Notes: generated from the letters alone by a model not told the origin. 59,541 bases of DNA from Nitrosomonas sp. Nm84 (GCF_003201565.1 NZ_QJJP01000023.1:1-59541); one strand, 5' to 3'; positions 8,751 to 18,278 are shown, counted from the first letter of the stretch. Made by a program: numbers and translations.

Positions 8751-9941
8751 TCAATCCCAACTCAACGCCCCCCCTGTTTGATACTCCGTCACCCGCGTCT
8801 CAAAGAAATTCTTTTCTTTCTTGAGATCGATCATTTCAGACATCCACGGGAATGGATTATTGGCGTTCGGGTAAAGGATATCCAGACCGATTTGCTGGCA
8901 GCGGCGATTCGCGATATAGCGTAAATATTCCTTGAACATCGGCGCATTCATGCCCAATACGCCGCGTGGCATGGTGTCTTCGGCGTAGCGGTATTCCAGC
9001 GCAACGGCTTTCTGCATCAGTTCATTGGCCTCATCGCGGAATGCTTTGGTCCATAAATGCGGATTTTCCATCTTGATCTGGTTGATCACATCGATACCGA
9101 AGTTACAGTGCATCGATTCATCGCGCAGAATATATTGATATTGCTCGGCCGCGCCGGTCATCTTGTTTTGTCTGCCGAGTGCAAGAATCTGCGTAAAGCC
9201 CACATAAAAGAACAGTCCTTCCATGATACAGGCAAAAACAATCAGGCTCTTGAGTAATTGCTGGTCGGTTTCTTGCGTACCGGTTTTGAAGTGCGGGTCC
9301 GTCAAGGTATCAATAAATGGAATCAGAAATTCATCCTTGTCGCGGATGGAAGACACTTCATGATACGCATTGAATATTTCACCTTCATCCAGCCCCAGTG
9401 ATTCCACAATATATTGATAGGCATGGGTGTGAATGGCTTCCTCAAATGCCTGGCGCAGCAAATACTGACGGCATTCCGGATTGGTAATATGGCGATACGT
9501 ACCCAGAACGATATTATTGGCAGCCAATGAATCCGCCGTCACAAAGAAACCCAGATTGCGCTTGACCAGACGACGCTCATCCTCGGTCAGGCCATTGGGA
9601 TCTTTCCATAAGGAAATATCGCGGCTCATGCTGATTTCCTGCGGCATCCAGTGATTGGCGCAGGCGCCCAGATACTTATCCCAGGCCCATTTGTACTTGA
9701 ACGGCACCAGTTGATTGACATCCGCATTGCAATTGATGATTTGTTTGTCTTCGACCGAGATACGGCGGTTGGCGCTGCCGGCCACGTCTTCCGCAGTTGT
9801 CTGGCGGCTGCCGGTGCTGTGATCCCGGTCATCCTGCGCTGGCGTTTGCAGCGGCAATTCAAAATCGTGCAGCGCAGTGCGCGGCATTACGTTAACTGGC
9901 GGCACTTCCGGTTTCATCGGTTCGTCTTCAAATGTCAGCAT
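8751..9941 (-). CDS. nrdB: Ribonucleotide reductase, class Ia, beta subunit
   Basis: A 396-residue subunit that carries the di-iron centre and tyrosyl radical used by NrdA to make dNTPs under air. Iron ligands and radical are visible: Asp137 (TADSLA), Glu168, His171 and Tyr175 in [10 protein letters not shown], the equivalents of E. coli Glu115-His118-Tyr122. Further ligands lie in [10 protein letters not shown] and [10 protein letters not shown]. The N-terminal 60 residues are polar and probably disordered. An AAAGGAG site precedes the ATG. It follows nrdA by 31 bases, clearly one operon. Confidence 0.96.
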   Translation of the reverse strand: MLTFEDEPMKPEVPPVNVMPRTALHDFELPLQTPAQDDRDHSTGSRQTTAEDVAGSANRRISVEDKQIINCNADVNQLVPFKYKWAWDKYLGACANHWMPQEISMSRDISLWKDPNGLTEDERRLVKRNLGFFVTADSLAANNIVLGTYRHITNPECRQYLLRQAFEEAIHTHAYQYIVESLGLDEGEIFNAYHEVSSIRDKDEFLIPFIDTLTDPHFKTGTQETDQQLLKSLIVFACIMEGLFFYVGFTQILALGRQNKMTGAAEQYQYILRDESMHCNFGIDVINQIKMENPHLWTKAFRDEANELMQKAVALEYRYAEDTMPRGVLGMNAPMFKEYLRYIANRRCQQIGLDILYPNANNPFPWMSEMIDLKKEKNFFETRVTEYQTGGALSWD

Positions 9942-9972
9942 CGTAAACTCCTTTTATTATGATCTTGGGGGA

Positions 9973-12837
9973 TTATTGGCAAGACTCGCAACTTTCGTCA
10001 TCAATTGCGCAGTACTTGATTTCAACCGTAGAAACTTCCACAGCAGCTTTCACCATACCGCTATCGGATGGCACGGCATTCAATGAGCCTGCACGCACGG
10101 TCGATTTTTCAGCCGCTGTCGCACCCATCGAACGCAAATAATAGGTCGTTTTTAGACCACGAATCCAAGCCAGTTTGTAGGTATCATCCAATTTCTTGCC
10201 GGAAACCCCCGCCATATAAATATTCAGCGATTGCGATTGATCGATCCACTTTTGCCGCCGCGCACCGGCTTCGATCAGCCACAATGGATCCATTTCAAAT
10301 GCAGTGGCGTACAAGGTGCGGACATTTTCCGGTATGCGATCTATCTTACTGATGGCGCCGTCGAAATATTTCAGGTCCGCGATCATGACCTCATCCCACA
10401 GGTTGAGCTTCTTCAGGTCGCTGACCAGGGATTTATTGGCAATCGTGAACTCACCCGACAAATTGGATTTCACATACAGATTCTGATAAGTCGGCTCAAT
10501 GCTGGCCGACACGCCGACGATGTTGGATATCGTTGCGGTCGGTGCAATCGCCAGACAGTTTGAATTGCGCATGCCATGTTCGTTAATGCGCTGACGCAAC
10601 GCATCCCAATCCAGTGTCGTGGATAAATCCGCTTCGACATAGCCACCCCGTTCTTTGCGCAATACTTCCAGGGTGTCATGCGGCAGGATGCCGCGATCCC
10701 ACAAACTGCCTTTATAAGAACTATAGCGGCCGCGTTCTTCGGCCAGTTCGGTCGACGCCCAATAGGCCTGATAAGCCACTGCTTCCATCGAGCGATCGGC
10801 AAACTCGACTGTCTCGTTGGAGCTATACGGAATGCCCAATTGATGCAAACAATCCTGGAATCCCATAATGCCCAACCCAACCGGGCGGTGCTTGAGATTG
10901 GCGTTTCTGGCTTTTGCTACCGCATAGAAATTGATGTCGACGACATTATCCAGCATGCGCATGGCAATCCGAATCGTGCGTTTCAGTTTATCCATATCCA
11001 GCGCGCCGTTTTTCAGATGCGCCACCAGATTCACCGACCCCAGATTACACACCGCAATTTCCTTGTCATTGGTATTCAAGGTGATTTCCGTGCATAAATT
11101 GGAACTATGAACCACGCCGACATGATTCTGCGGCGAGCGCACATTGCATGGATCCTTAAAGGTGATCCAGGGATGGCCTGTCTCGAACAGCATGCTCAAC
11201 ATCTTGCGCCACAATTGCACTGCCGGAATTTTTTTGTACAATTCCAGCTCACCGCGCTCGATTTTGGCTTCATAAGCCAGATAGGCTTGTTCAAACTGTT
11301 GACCGAATTTTTCATGCAAATCCGGCGTATCCGAAGGCGAGAACAATGTCCAGTCGCCACCCTCCATGACCCGCTTCATAAACAAATCGGGAATCCACGT
11401 GGCGGTATTCATATCGTGCGTACGGCGACGATCGTCACCGGTGTTTTTGCGCAATTCCAGGAATTCCTCGATATCCAGGTGCCAGCATTCCAGATAGGCA
11501 CATACCGCGCCTTTGCGTTTGCCGCCTTGATTGACGGCCACAGCGGTATCGGATACTACTTTCAGAAACGGCACCACGCCTTGTGATTTGCCGTTGGTGC
11601 CCTTGATACGTGCACCCAAGGCACGCACCGAAGTCCAATCATTGCCCAATCCACCGGCGTATTTGGCCAGTAACGCATTTTCCTTAATGGCTTCGTAAAT
11701 GCCATCGAGATCATCCGGCACTGTCGTCAGGTAGCACGATGACAATTGCGAGCGGCAAGTACCGGAATTGAATAAAGTCGGCGTTGAGCTCATGAAATCA
11801 AAGCTGGATAGCACGTGATAAAACTCAATGGCGCGTGTTTCCCGGTCAATTTCATTCAATGCCAAGCCCATGGCCACACGCATAAAAAAGGCTTGTGGCA
11901 ATTCAATACGCTTTTCTTTGATATGCAGAAAATAACGATCATAGAGCGTTTGCAACCCCAGATAATCAAATTGCAGATCCCGTTCGGCATTCAGTGCTTC
12001 CGCCAAACGCGCCAAATCGAACTGCGACAAGCGCTCGTCCAGAAGCTCGGCTTCGATGCCACGTTTAATGAAAACCGGAAAATAATCGATATAGTGCGCT
12101 TGCATCGTTTGTTGAGAAACTTCCTCGCCGAGCACTTCATAGCGCATGTTGTTCAGCAACAATCGTGCAGTGACATAACTATATGCAGGGTCTTTTTCGA
12201 TCAAAACGCGCGCGGACAGAATCACGGATTTCCTGACTTCATCGAGCGATACGCCGTCATACAAATCCTTTAATGTGGCCTTTAAAATCAAGGAAGCATC
12301 GACTGCGTTTTCCAATCCACTGCATGAAGACTCAATCAGCGCAGATAACTTGACCAAATCCAACGGGATTCTTTGCCCGTTATCCACAACATATAGTGTC
12401 TCCGCTGCTATCTCGGTGGCAGATTTTTGTTTGAGCTTGGCTCTTTCACGCGCACGGTCTTCACGATACAACACGTAAGCACGCGCCACATCGTGTTCAC
12501 CGGAGCGCATTAAGGCGAGCTCGACTTGGTCTTGAATATCTTCAATATGGAAAGTGCCGCTATCCGGCTGGCGACGCAGCAATGCATTCGCCACATCATT
12601 CGTTAAACTTGCAACCACCTCACGCACCCTGACAGATGCCGCGCCTTGACCGCCATCCACCGCGATAAAAGCCTTGGTCATAGCGACAGATATCTTGCCG
12701 GGTTCGAACGCGACGACTGCACCGTTACGACGTATGACTTTATATTGAGAAAAACGCGAATTTTGTGACCCAGTATCTAAAAAACTTTGATTTCCAGGAA
12801 TAGGTTTGAGGTTAGTATGTTCCGTAGCGAGTTGCAT
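9973..12837 (-). CDS. nrdA: Ribonucleotide reductase, class Ia, alpha (catalytic) subunit
   Basis: 954 residues. The N-terminus has an ATP-cone (about 30-130: VIRRNGAVVAFEPGKI), the allosteric activity site. The ten-stranded barrel follows, with Cys in FNSGTCRSQLSSC and the NLCTEI motif, and the C-terminal tail DDESCESCQ gives the mobile redox Cys pair that passes electrons from thioredoxin or glutaredoxin. It reduces ribonucleoside diphosphates together with NrdB. Start chosen at the ATG with GGGGAGAA upstream. Two candidate NrdR boxes lie in front, so dNTP-dependent repression is likely. Confidence 0.96.
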   Translation of the reverse strand: MQLATEHTNLKPIPGNQSFLDTGSQNSRFSQYKVIRRNGAVVAFEPGKISVAMTKAFIAVDGGQGAASVRVREVVASLTNDVANALLRRQPDSGTFHIEDIQDQVELALMRSGEHDVARAYVLYREDRARERAKLKQKSATEIAAETLYVVDNGQRIPLDLVKLSALIESSCSGLENAVDASLILKATLKDLYDGVSLDEVRKSVILSARVLIEKDPAYSYVTARLLLNNMRYEVLGEEVSQQTMQAHYIDYFPVFIKRGIEAELLDERLSQFDLARLAEALNAERDLQFDYLGLQTLYDRYFLHIKEKRIELPQAFFMRVAMGLALNEIDRETRAIEFYHVLSSFDFMSSTPTLFNSGTCRSQLSSCYLTTVPDDLDGIYEAIKENALLAKYAGGLGNDWTSVRALGARIKGTNGKSQGVVPFLKVVSDTAVAVNQGGKRKGAVCAYLECWHLDIEEFLELRKNTGDDRRRTHDMNTATWIPDLFMKRVMEGGDWTLFSPSDTPDLHEKFGQQFEQAYLAYEAKIERGELELYKKIPAVQLWRKMLSMLFETGHPWITFKDPCNVRSPQNHVGVVHSSNLCTEITLNTNDKEIAVCNLGSVNLVAHLKNGALDMDKLKRTIRIAMRMLDNVVDINFYAVAKARNANLKHRPVGLGIMGFQDCLHQLGIPYSSNETVEFADRSMEAVAYQAYWASTELAEERGRYSSYKGSLWDRGILPHDTLEVLRKERGGYVEADLSTTLDWDALRQRINEHGMRNSNCLAIAPTATISNIVGVSASIEPTYQNLYVKSNLSGEFTIANKSLVSDLKKLNLWDEVMIADLKYFDGAISKIDRIPENVRTLYATAFEMDPLWLIEAGARRQKWIDQSQSLNIYMAGVSGKKLDDTYKLAWIRGLKTTYYLRSMGATAAEKSTVRAGSLNAVPSDSGMVKAAVEVSTVEIKYCAIDDESCESCQ

Positions 12838-12918
12838 CGATGTTCTCCCCTAACTGATTATTCAAGATAGAGAATATAAATTTCCGCTGATTCAATGAAA
12901 TATTATTTCTCTGTATAA

Positions 12919-12968
12919 CCACAACATATAGTGTGATAACAAAATTGTTGTCGCACTAATAGTAGTGA
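12919..12968 (-). promoter_or_regulatory. Candidate tandem NrdR boxes upstream of nrdA
   Basis: CCACAACATATAGTGT (12919-12934) matches 14 of 16 positions of the NrdR consensus acaCwAtATaTwGtgt. A second, weaker site, GCACTAATAGTAGTGA (12953-12968), keeps the CACTA/TAGTG arms. The centres are 34 bases apart, near three helical turns, and paired boxes are normal for this repressor. They lie 82-131 bases before the nrdA start. The nrdR gene itself is not in the window. Confidence 0.6.
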
Positions 12969-13051
12969 AAGTATCGCACAATGCGAATGGTTGGTAAACA
13001 AAATTGGTCAATAAAATTTGTTTTTTGTTGGCTTCGGTGTGGTTAATTTGC

Positions 13052-13242
13052 TTAATCAAGTCGTACTGCCTTGATTGATCTACTGTTCAGGTATCATTGT
13101 AAAAATTGAATGAATCGCCCTATATGGAACAATTGATTTTTTATGGTAGGAAATTACTGACTCTGGTATTTATCAGCACACTGATGCTGAGTGGTTGTGG
13201 CTACAATACGCCCTAGTCAGCGGATTAAAGCAGGCTGGGCGG
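13052..13242 (+). pseudogene. Decayed partial copy of the lemA promoter and 5' end
   Basis: This stretch is a direct repeat of 14458-14673. It includes the upstream region (TTAATCAAGTCGTACTGCC and onward) and the codons for LTLxFISTLxLSGCGYNT of LemA. The copy has lost about 18 bases with the ribosome site and start codon, carries a TAG after the lipobox segment, and has an 8-base deletion near its end. It cannot be translated as LemA. With the intact copy it brackets the acyltransferase gene. Confidence 0.85.
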
Positions 13243-13393
13243 CAAAAAATTAACTAGATAATAAAAGATACCTTGACTTAACATTTTTCATTAGGCCCCG
13301 GAGCCATGATATCCGCCAGAATGATTCAATATGCCATTCTATCGATAACAACATAATTTCTTATAACCCATCATTTAGACTCAGGAAAGTCAA
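13243..13393. other. AT-rich spacer between the lemA remnant and the acyltransferase
   Basis: No gene is seen. At 13306-13327 there is a segment (ATGATATCC then GAATGAT) similar in about 18 of 22 bases to the start of the first TPM gene at 15206-15227. This might be another remnant of the duplicated lemA-TPM block, or chance. The AGGAAAG at 13383-13389 is the ribosome site of the next gene. Confidence 0.4.
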
Positions 13394-14446
13394 GTGCACA
13401 CATATATTGGTATTGAATTTGCGCGTGGTATAGCCGCATTCATGGTACTTACATCTCATTATGCTTATTTCCTTACTGAAGAAAGAACCGTATTGAATTT
13501 CTTATGGACAGGCGTTGATCTGTTTTTCGTAATCAGTGGTTTTGTTTTTGCAAAACTGATTTTCTCTTCACAGATTAATGTCGGTGCATTTTTTATAAAA
13601 AGATTCTTTAGGATTTATCCCCTCTATTTCGTTTCTTTAGTCATTTATCTTCTCCTGAGTGGCGATAATGCAGAGAAAGTAAATTATTTTATTAACCATA
13701 TATTCTTTTTGCATACAACGAATTCAAGAGAAGAAGCCTTCTTTTTTAATGCTGCATTCTGGAGTTTACCGGTTGAAATGGAATTTTATATATTCATTCC
13801 TATACTGATATTCTTCCTTAAAAAGTACCAAAAACTTCTCTTTGGCATACTGATATTTTCAATGTTTCTGAAATTATTTTTGTACAGTCATTCAGCTCAT
13901 CCCGCTATCAATACTTATGACATACTGAGTGTTCATTTAATAGGTCTCTTGCCCGAATTTTTAATAGGCGTATATCTCCACCAGCTTGTTGTCTTTAGTA
14001 AAAACCATAGCAAAAGTACCCTCATGAAATGGAATTTCATCAGTACCTGCCTTGGAATTGCATTAATCTCAATGCTAGCGATATATTTTATAAAGAATGG
14101 TGATGATGGGCTAAGAGCCAATATTTTAATTGGAGGATGGTATAATTTTGCATGCGCGCTTAGTTATGCATTCCTGTTATTTCCACTTTCCTCTATCGAT
14201 CGATGGAAGTCATCAGAAAATTTTCATAATATCTTTATCTTTATTGGATCAATTAGCTATCCTGTTTATCTCGTGCATAACGCAGCGCCAAGATTATTTC
14301 AGGAAATCGGCGTCGATATGGGTGGTGTTGGTCTTTTTATAGCTTGCACTACACTGACCATCATTGCTTCAATTTTCTTGCATCACTACATTGAAGAACC
14401 ATTCAGAGTGTATGGCAGAAATTTGTCCGATAAATGGAGAGGCTAG
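13394..14446 (+). CDS. Membrane acyltransferase (acyltransferase-3 / OafA-like family)
   Basis: A 350-residue integral membrane protein with about ten hydrophobic segments. The family signs are IEFARGIAAFMVLTSHY at the N-terminus, FFVISGFVFAKL and RFFRIYPLYFVS. Members transfer acetyl or other acyl groups to surface sugars such as O-antigen or capsule. It starts with GTG, supported by AGGAAAG five bases upstream. The gene is visibly more AT-rich than its neighbours and lies between two direct repeats of the lemA start, both pointing to acquisition. The sugar acceptor is unknown, and no polysaccharide genes are next to it. Confidence 0.85.
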   Translation: MHTYIGIEFARGIAAFMVLTSHYAYFLTEERTVLNFLWTGVDLFFVISGFVFAKLIFSSQINVGAFFIKRFFRIYPLYFVSLVIYLLLSGDNAEKVNYFINHIFFLHTTNSREEAFFFNAAFWSLPVEMEFYIFIPILIFFLKKYQKLLFGILIFSMFLKLFLYSHSAHPAINTYDILSVHLIGLLPEFLIGVYLHQLVVFSKNHSKSTLMKWNFISTCLGIALISMLAIYFIKNGDDGLRANILIGGWYNFACALSYAFLLFPLSSIDRWKSSENFHNIFIFIGSISYPVYLVHNAAPRLFQEIGVDMGGVGLFIACTTLTIIASIFLHHYIEEPFRVYGRNLSDKWRG

Positions 14447-14457
14447 TCTTATTTTGT

Positions 14458-14673
14458 TTAATCAAGTCGTACTGCCTTGATTGATCTGTTCTTCAGGTAT
14501 CATTGTAAAAATTGAATGAATCGCCATATATTGGACAATTGATTTTTTATGGGAGACATACTATATGCACAAAGGATTACTGACTCTGGCATTCATCAGC
14601 ACACTGATTCTGAGTGGCTGCGGCTACAATACGCTCCAATCAACGGATGAACAGATTAAAGCAAGCTGGGCGG
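14458..14673 (+). repeat. Intact partner of the lemA 5' direct repeat
   Basis: About 216 bases that cover the lemA upstream region and its first codons, repeated in decayed form at 13052-13242. The identity is high over most of the length apart from two small deletions in the other copy. It begins 11 bases after the acyltransferase stop. Confidence 0.85.
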
Positions 14674-15170
14674 AAGTGTTGAATCAATATAAGCGCCGCG
14701 CTGATCTGGTTCCCAATTTGGTTAATGTGGTCAAGGGATTTGCCGCTCAGGAAAAAGATGTGTTATTAGGTGTCACCAATGCACGTTCCAGAGTCGGCGG
14801 CATTCAAGTCACACCGGAACTCATTAACGATCCGGATGCATTTGCCAAGTTTCAGAATGCACAAGGAGAATTGTCGGGCGCGCTTTCACGTTTGCTGGTG
14901 GTGGCAGAAAATTATCCGGAACTGAAATCGGATGCCAATTTCCGCGATTTGCAGGTGCAACTGGAGGGCACCGAGAACCGCATTACGGTAGCCCGCAACC
15001 GGTATATCAAAGCAGTGCAGGAATACAATATCGTAGTGCGTTCTTTTCCCAGCAATCTCACGGCCATGGCATTCGGTTTTCAGACAAAACCCAGTTTCAC
15101 TGTTGACAATGAGCAGGAAATTTCCGCGGCACCCAAGGTTGATTTTAACCTTCAAGCGCCCGCCAGGTAG
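14565..15170 (+). CDS. lemA: LemA family lipoprotein
   Basis: 201 residues. A signal with lipobox LSGC (Cys19) is followed by the LemA core, helical and coiled (ADLVPNLVNVVKGFA, ENRITVARNRYIKAVQEYN). LemA proteins are membrane-attached helical-bundle proteins of unclear function and are typically encoded with TPM-domain proteins, as here. The next gene starts five bases or, with the alternative start, 35 bases after the stop. The start is the ATG at 14565 after a GGGAGA motif. Confidence 0.93.
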   Translation: MHKGLLTLAFISTLILSGCGYNTLQSTDEQIKASWAEVLNQYKRRADLVPNLVNVVKGFAAQEKDVLLGVTNARSRVGGIQVTPELINDPDAFAKFQNAQGELSGALSRLLVVAENYPELKSDANFRDLQVQLEGTENRITVARNRYIKAVQEYNIVVRSFPSNLTAMAFGFQTKPSFTVDNEQEISAAPKVDFNLQAPAR

Positions 15171-15175
15171 TACCA

Positions 15176-16087
15176 GTGCTTTACACGCCGACAACTGATA
15201 ACACGATGATATCCAGCGGAATGATACCGATTGGGATAAGAATTCTGGCGTTAGTCACTCTACTGTTCACTGCGGTATGTTCCCAAGCCGAAGTAGCGAT
15301 TCCACCGCTTAAATCTCGCGTCACCGACCTGACTGCAACACTTTCCACACATGAAGTCGCGCTTCTGGAGCAAAAATTAGCGGCATTTGAAAAGACAAAA
15401 GGTAGCCAGATTGCGGTGTTGATCGTACCTACGACACAACCTGAAGCAATTGAACAATATTCAATACGCGCTGTTGAAGCTTGGAAAATAGGACGTAAAA
15501 AAATTGATGACGGTGCCTTGCTGCTTATTGCCAAAAATGACCGCGCATTGCGCATAGAAGTTGGTTATGGCTTGGAAGGCGCATTACCTGACGCCATGGC
15601 AAAACGCATTATCGAAGAAATCATCGTACCGCAATTTAAAGCAGGAAACTTTGCGGACGGTATTAATGCAGGCATTGATGCCATGCTCAGTTTGATTGCG
15701 GGAGAATCATTGCCGCCACCAACCAGGCACAGCGCTGCTTCCCCCGATTTCAGCAGCGCACTCGATCACTTCATTCCCATTCTAATAGCACTCATCGTAC
15801 TAGGAAGGTTGTTGCAAACATTGCTCGGGCGCCTTGCCGGAGCCACTGTGACAAGTATCGGTATAGGGTTGATCGGCTGGTTCATGCTTTCTTCTATCGT
15901 TGCTGCACTACTGGTAGCTGTTTTTGCATTTCTTTTCAGCCTTTTTCAACAGACGGACGGCGGTTTTTATAGGAATGGACGTGGCAATTATTATCGCGGC
16001 GGCAATAGTGGAAACGGCGGTTTCGGGGGTGGATTCGGCGGTGGTGGTGGCGGATTTGGCGGCGGTGGCGCGTCGGGGAGATGGTAA
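15176..16087 (+). CDS. TPM-domain membrane protein (YgcG-like)
   Basis: 303 residues if the GTG at 15176 is used; the ATG at 15206 gives a better signal peptide start (MISSGMIPIGIRIL) and is my preference. The TPM domain follows (about 45-180: RVTDLTATLS, GSQIAVLIVPTT, DDGALLLIAKNDRALRIEVGYGLEG). Two hydrophobic segments lie at about 200-260, and the tail is a Gly-Phe repeat (GGGFGGG) of about 35 residues. Such proteins are exported, membrane-held and of uncertain role; some TPM domains have phosphatase activity. Operon with lemA and the next gene. Confidence 0.88.
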   Translation: MLYTPTTDNTMISSGMIPIGIRILALVTLLFTAVCSQAEVAIPPLKSRVTDLTATLSTHEVALLEQKLAAFEKTKGSQIAVLIVPTTQPEAIEQYSIRAVEAWKIGRKKIDDGALLLIAKNDRALRIEVGYGLEGALPDAMAKRIIEEIIVPQFKAGNFADGINAGIDAMLSLIAGESLPPPTRHSAASPDFSSALDHFIPILIALIVLGRLLQTLLGRLAGATVTSIGIGLIGWFMLSSIVAALLVAVFAFLFSLFQQTDGGFYRNGRGNYYRGGNSGNGGFGGGFGGGGGGFGGGGASGRW

Positions 16088-16591
16088 ATGAATTTGACCC
16101 GCATCCTACGACATCTGTCGACCGGTCAATTGGCAGTACGCCGAAAATTCCCCGCCGCTTCCCTGGCAGCTATCGAACACGCTATTCAGCAATCGGAAAT
16201 GCAGCACGGCGGAGAAATTTGTTTTGCGGTTGAGGCCGCACTCAGTACCACCGCATTGCTCAAGAATCAAACCGCTCGTGCACGTGCGGTAGAAGTATTT
16301 TCCCAGCTGCGCATCTGGGATACCGAGCACAACAATGGCGTATTGATTTATTTGTTGCTTGCCGATCGTGATGTGGAAATCATCGTGGATCGCGGCATTC
16401 ATGCCAAAGTAGCTGGTCATGAATGGGAAGCGATTTGCCGCGCGATGGAAACGACATTCCGGCAACAGCAATTTGAAACAGGCGTCATTGCAGGCATTCA
16501 TACCATCAGTCGTCATTTACAAAAACACTTTCCGCCTCGTCAGGGCAATGAAAAAAATGAGCTTTCTGATAAACCGGTGATTATTCAGTGA
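16088..16591 (+). CDS. TPM-domain protein
   Basis: 167 residues starting directly after the previous stop codon, so translation is coupled. The TPM core is visible: GGEICFAVEAAL, RARAVEVFSQLRIWDTEHNNGVLIYLLLADRDVEIIVDRGI. No signal peptide or membrane segment is apparent, so it is the cytoplasmic or peripheral member of the pair. The order lemA, TPM with Gly tail, short TPM is common in betaproteobacteria. Convergent with the endonuclease V-like gene only seven bases away. Confidence 0.9.
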   Translation: MNLTRILRHLSTGQLAVRRKFPAASLAAIEHAIQQSEMQHGGEICFAVEAALSTTALLKNQTARARAVEVFSQLRIWDTEHNNGVLIYLLLADRDVEIIVDRGIHAKVAGHEWEAICRAMETTFRQQQFETGVIAGIHTISRHLQKHFPPRQGNEKNELSDKPVIIQ

Positions 16592-16598
16592 TTCAGGA

Positions 16599-17042
16599 TC
16601 ATAGATGCAAGGCTGTGACTATTTCCCAGGTTTCCCTAGCACCGTCCACTTGATTAAATAGGGGATGAAGCTTGATTTCAGTGATTGTACATAGCCGTGT
16701 GTATCTTTCCGGATCCCGTCTCTTGAGTTTTTCCAATAAATGATTGAATTCATACGCTACCTGGCCCGTGGTCACAGGAATTAATCCACGCAACTCCTCA
16801 TGGATGATTTTATTTCTATCGAAATGATAGCCCCGTTGATCCGCTTCATCGGCAACACCGCGTAAATAATCGGCAATCGCCCCTGCAGGATTTTCAACAG
16901 CCTTAAATCGTATTAATTGCGGATGGTTTTTATATCCCTTGGTTTTGCCAAGTAGCACATTTTGCGCTAACAGCCCTTCCCGCCACAGCGCAACCAATCC
17001 TTTTGCATCCAGATAGCTTGGGTGTATAGACCAGAGTCTCAT
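16599..17042 (-). CDS. Pyrimidine dimer DNA glycosylase / endonuclease V family protein
   Basis: 147 residues. The start MRLWSIHPSYLDAKGLVALWREGLLAQ is the typical N-terminus of bacterial proteins assigned to the T4 endonuclease V-like family (Pyr_excise). A further conserved part is GYKNHPQLIRF. T4 endonuclease V cuts the glycosyl bond at UV-made pyrimidine dimers using its N-terminal amine; activity of the bacterial branch is less well shown. It lies 30 bases downstream of dinB on the same strand, so the two may form a UV-damage operon. Confidence 0.75.
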   Translation of the reverse strand: MRLWSIHPSYLDAKGLVALWREGLLAQNVLLGKTKGYKNHPQLIRFKAVENPAGAIADYLRGVADEADQRGYHFDRNKIIHEELRGLIPVTTGQVAYEFNHLLEKLKRRDPERYTRLCTITEIKLHPLFNQVDGARETWEIVTALHL

Positions 17043-17072
17043 GATTATTCCATATAATAATATTTAAAAATA

Positions 17073-18245
17073 TCAACTTATGAGCGGCAATTCTCTTTGA
17101 GGAGAGACTGCGGCATCCTGCATCGAATGGATCGGAGACAGTGCGCTGGCTTTTACCCCAAGCAGTCGAAGTTTTTTTCTGAGCGATACCCGCCGCAGGC
17201 ATTCTCCCGCTGCGCGGCGTATTACCGCAGGGTCAGCGGTATGTGTGGTTAATGTAAAATCGCGCGTGACTGTGTGGAAATCCTCAAATCGTAATTTGAT
17301 GCTGATGGTACGGCCGACATACCCTTTATGCGTCAGATCCTCCGCCACTTGTGTACAGAGCGTTGTGAATGCTTCTGATAGCATCAGGCGATCCTGGCGA
17401 GGATGCAGGTCGCGTTCAAAAGTAGTTTCCCGGCTGATGGACTTCGGTTTGGCGTCCGTGATTACCGGGCGTTGATCGATGCCACGGGAAACTTCGTATA
17501 ACCAAGCCGAATAACTGCGGCCAAAGTGGATTTGTAGGAAACTCAAATCAGCTTGCGCCAATTCGGCGATGGTTGTGATACCGAGCAACGCGAGTTTCTG
17601 GGCGGCTTTGGGGCCGATACCGTTGATTTTACGTACCGATAATGGCCAGATTCGACCGGGAATATCAGACATTTCCAGCACGGTGAGTCCATCGGGTTTT
17701 TCTAAATCCGAACAGATCTTAGAGAGCAATTTATTAGGTGCGATACCGATTGAACACGATAGCCCGGTAGCATCTTTGACCGCTTGTTTAATACGCCTTG
17801 CAAGCGCCAAAGTATCCTCGGGAAGATGACTCAAATCAATGTAGATTTCATCGATTCCGGAGTCCTCGATGTGTGAGGCAATGCCGGCAACTGCCGCTTT
17901 AAACAGACGCGAATAATGGCGATAACTATCAAAATCAACCGGCAAAAGAATCGCATCCGGTGCGAGTTGCGCTGCTTTCATAACGCCCATCGCAGAGAAA
18001 ACACCCGCTGCGCGCGCTTCATAAGTGGCGGTTGTAATCACACCACGACCACTATATTCGCGCAGCCTGAAAAAATGTTTACTGCCATTTGCCTGCAGCG
18101 TGGGGGTGTGCTCCGGACGTCCGCCGATTACCACGGGTAAACCGCGTAACTCCGGATAACGTAGCAGCTCAACCGATGCATAGAAGGCATCCATATCCAG
18201 GTGAGCAATGCGGCGTTGTGAAGCATTCATCATGTATTTATCCAT
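17073..18245 (-). CDS. dinB: DNA polymerase IV (Y family)
   Basis: 390 residues. The palm has DMDAFYASVE with the first metal Asp and GIDEIYIDLS with the second acid pair; then NGIGPKAAQKL (helix-hairpin-helix) and the little finger (SISRETTFERDL). Compared with E. coli DinB there is an extra stretch of about 20 residues between VVIGG and RGVITTATYEAR, a known variation in betaproteobacteria. The C-terminus reads QRELPLIS, a likely beta-clamp-binding peptide. Translation could start at Met1, Met5 or Met6. It performs translesion synthesis. Unlike umuC in this window, it is intact. Confidence 0.93.
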   Translation of the reverse strand: MDKYMMNASQRRIAHLDMDAFYASVELLRYPELRGLPVVIGGRPEHTPTLQANGSKHFFRLREYSGRGVITTATYEARAAGVFSAMGVMKAAQLAPDAILLPVDFDSYRHYSRLFKAAVAGIASHIEDSGIDEIYIDLSHLPEDTLALARRIKQAVKDATGLSCSIGIAPNKLLSKICSDLEKPDGLTVLEMSDIPGRIWPLSVRKINGIGPKAAQKLALLGITTIAELAQADLSFLQIHFGRSYSAWLYEVSRGIDQRPVITDAKPKSISRETTFERDLHPRQDRLMLSEAFTTLCTQVAEDLTHKGYVGRTISIKLRFEDFHTVTRDFTLTTHTADPAVIRRAAGECLRRVSLRKKLRLLGVKASALSPIHSMQDAAVSPQRELPLIS

Positions 18246-18278
18246 TTAGAGGAAAATCACATATCCATATGGATAAAT
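18236..18278 (-). promoter_or_regulatory. Inverted repeats covering the dinB start
   Basis: ATTTATCCAT (18236-18245) and ATGGATAAAT (18269-18278) are exact inverted copies; in the transcript they would pair and mask the first dinB ATG. A perfect 14-base palindrome, TATCCATATGGATA (18262-18275), overlaps this. It may be an operator or a translation-limiting hairpin. No clear LexA box (CTGT-N8-ACAG) was found near it. Confidence 0.35.

Noticed and set aside
10231..12478. Several plus-strand open frames opposite nrdA
   Set aside because: Shadow frames of the strongly coding nrdA strand, without ribosome sites or recognisable motifs.
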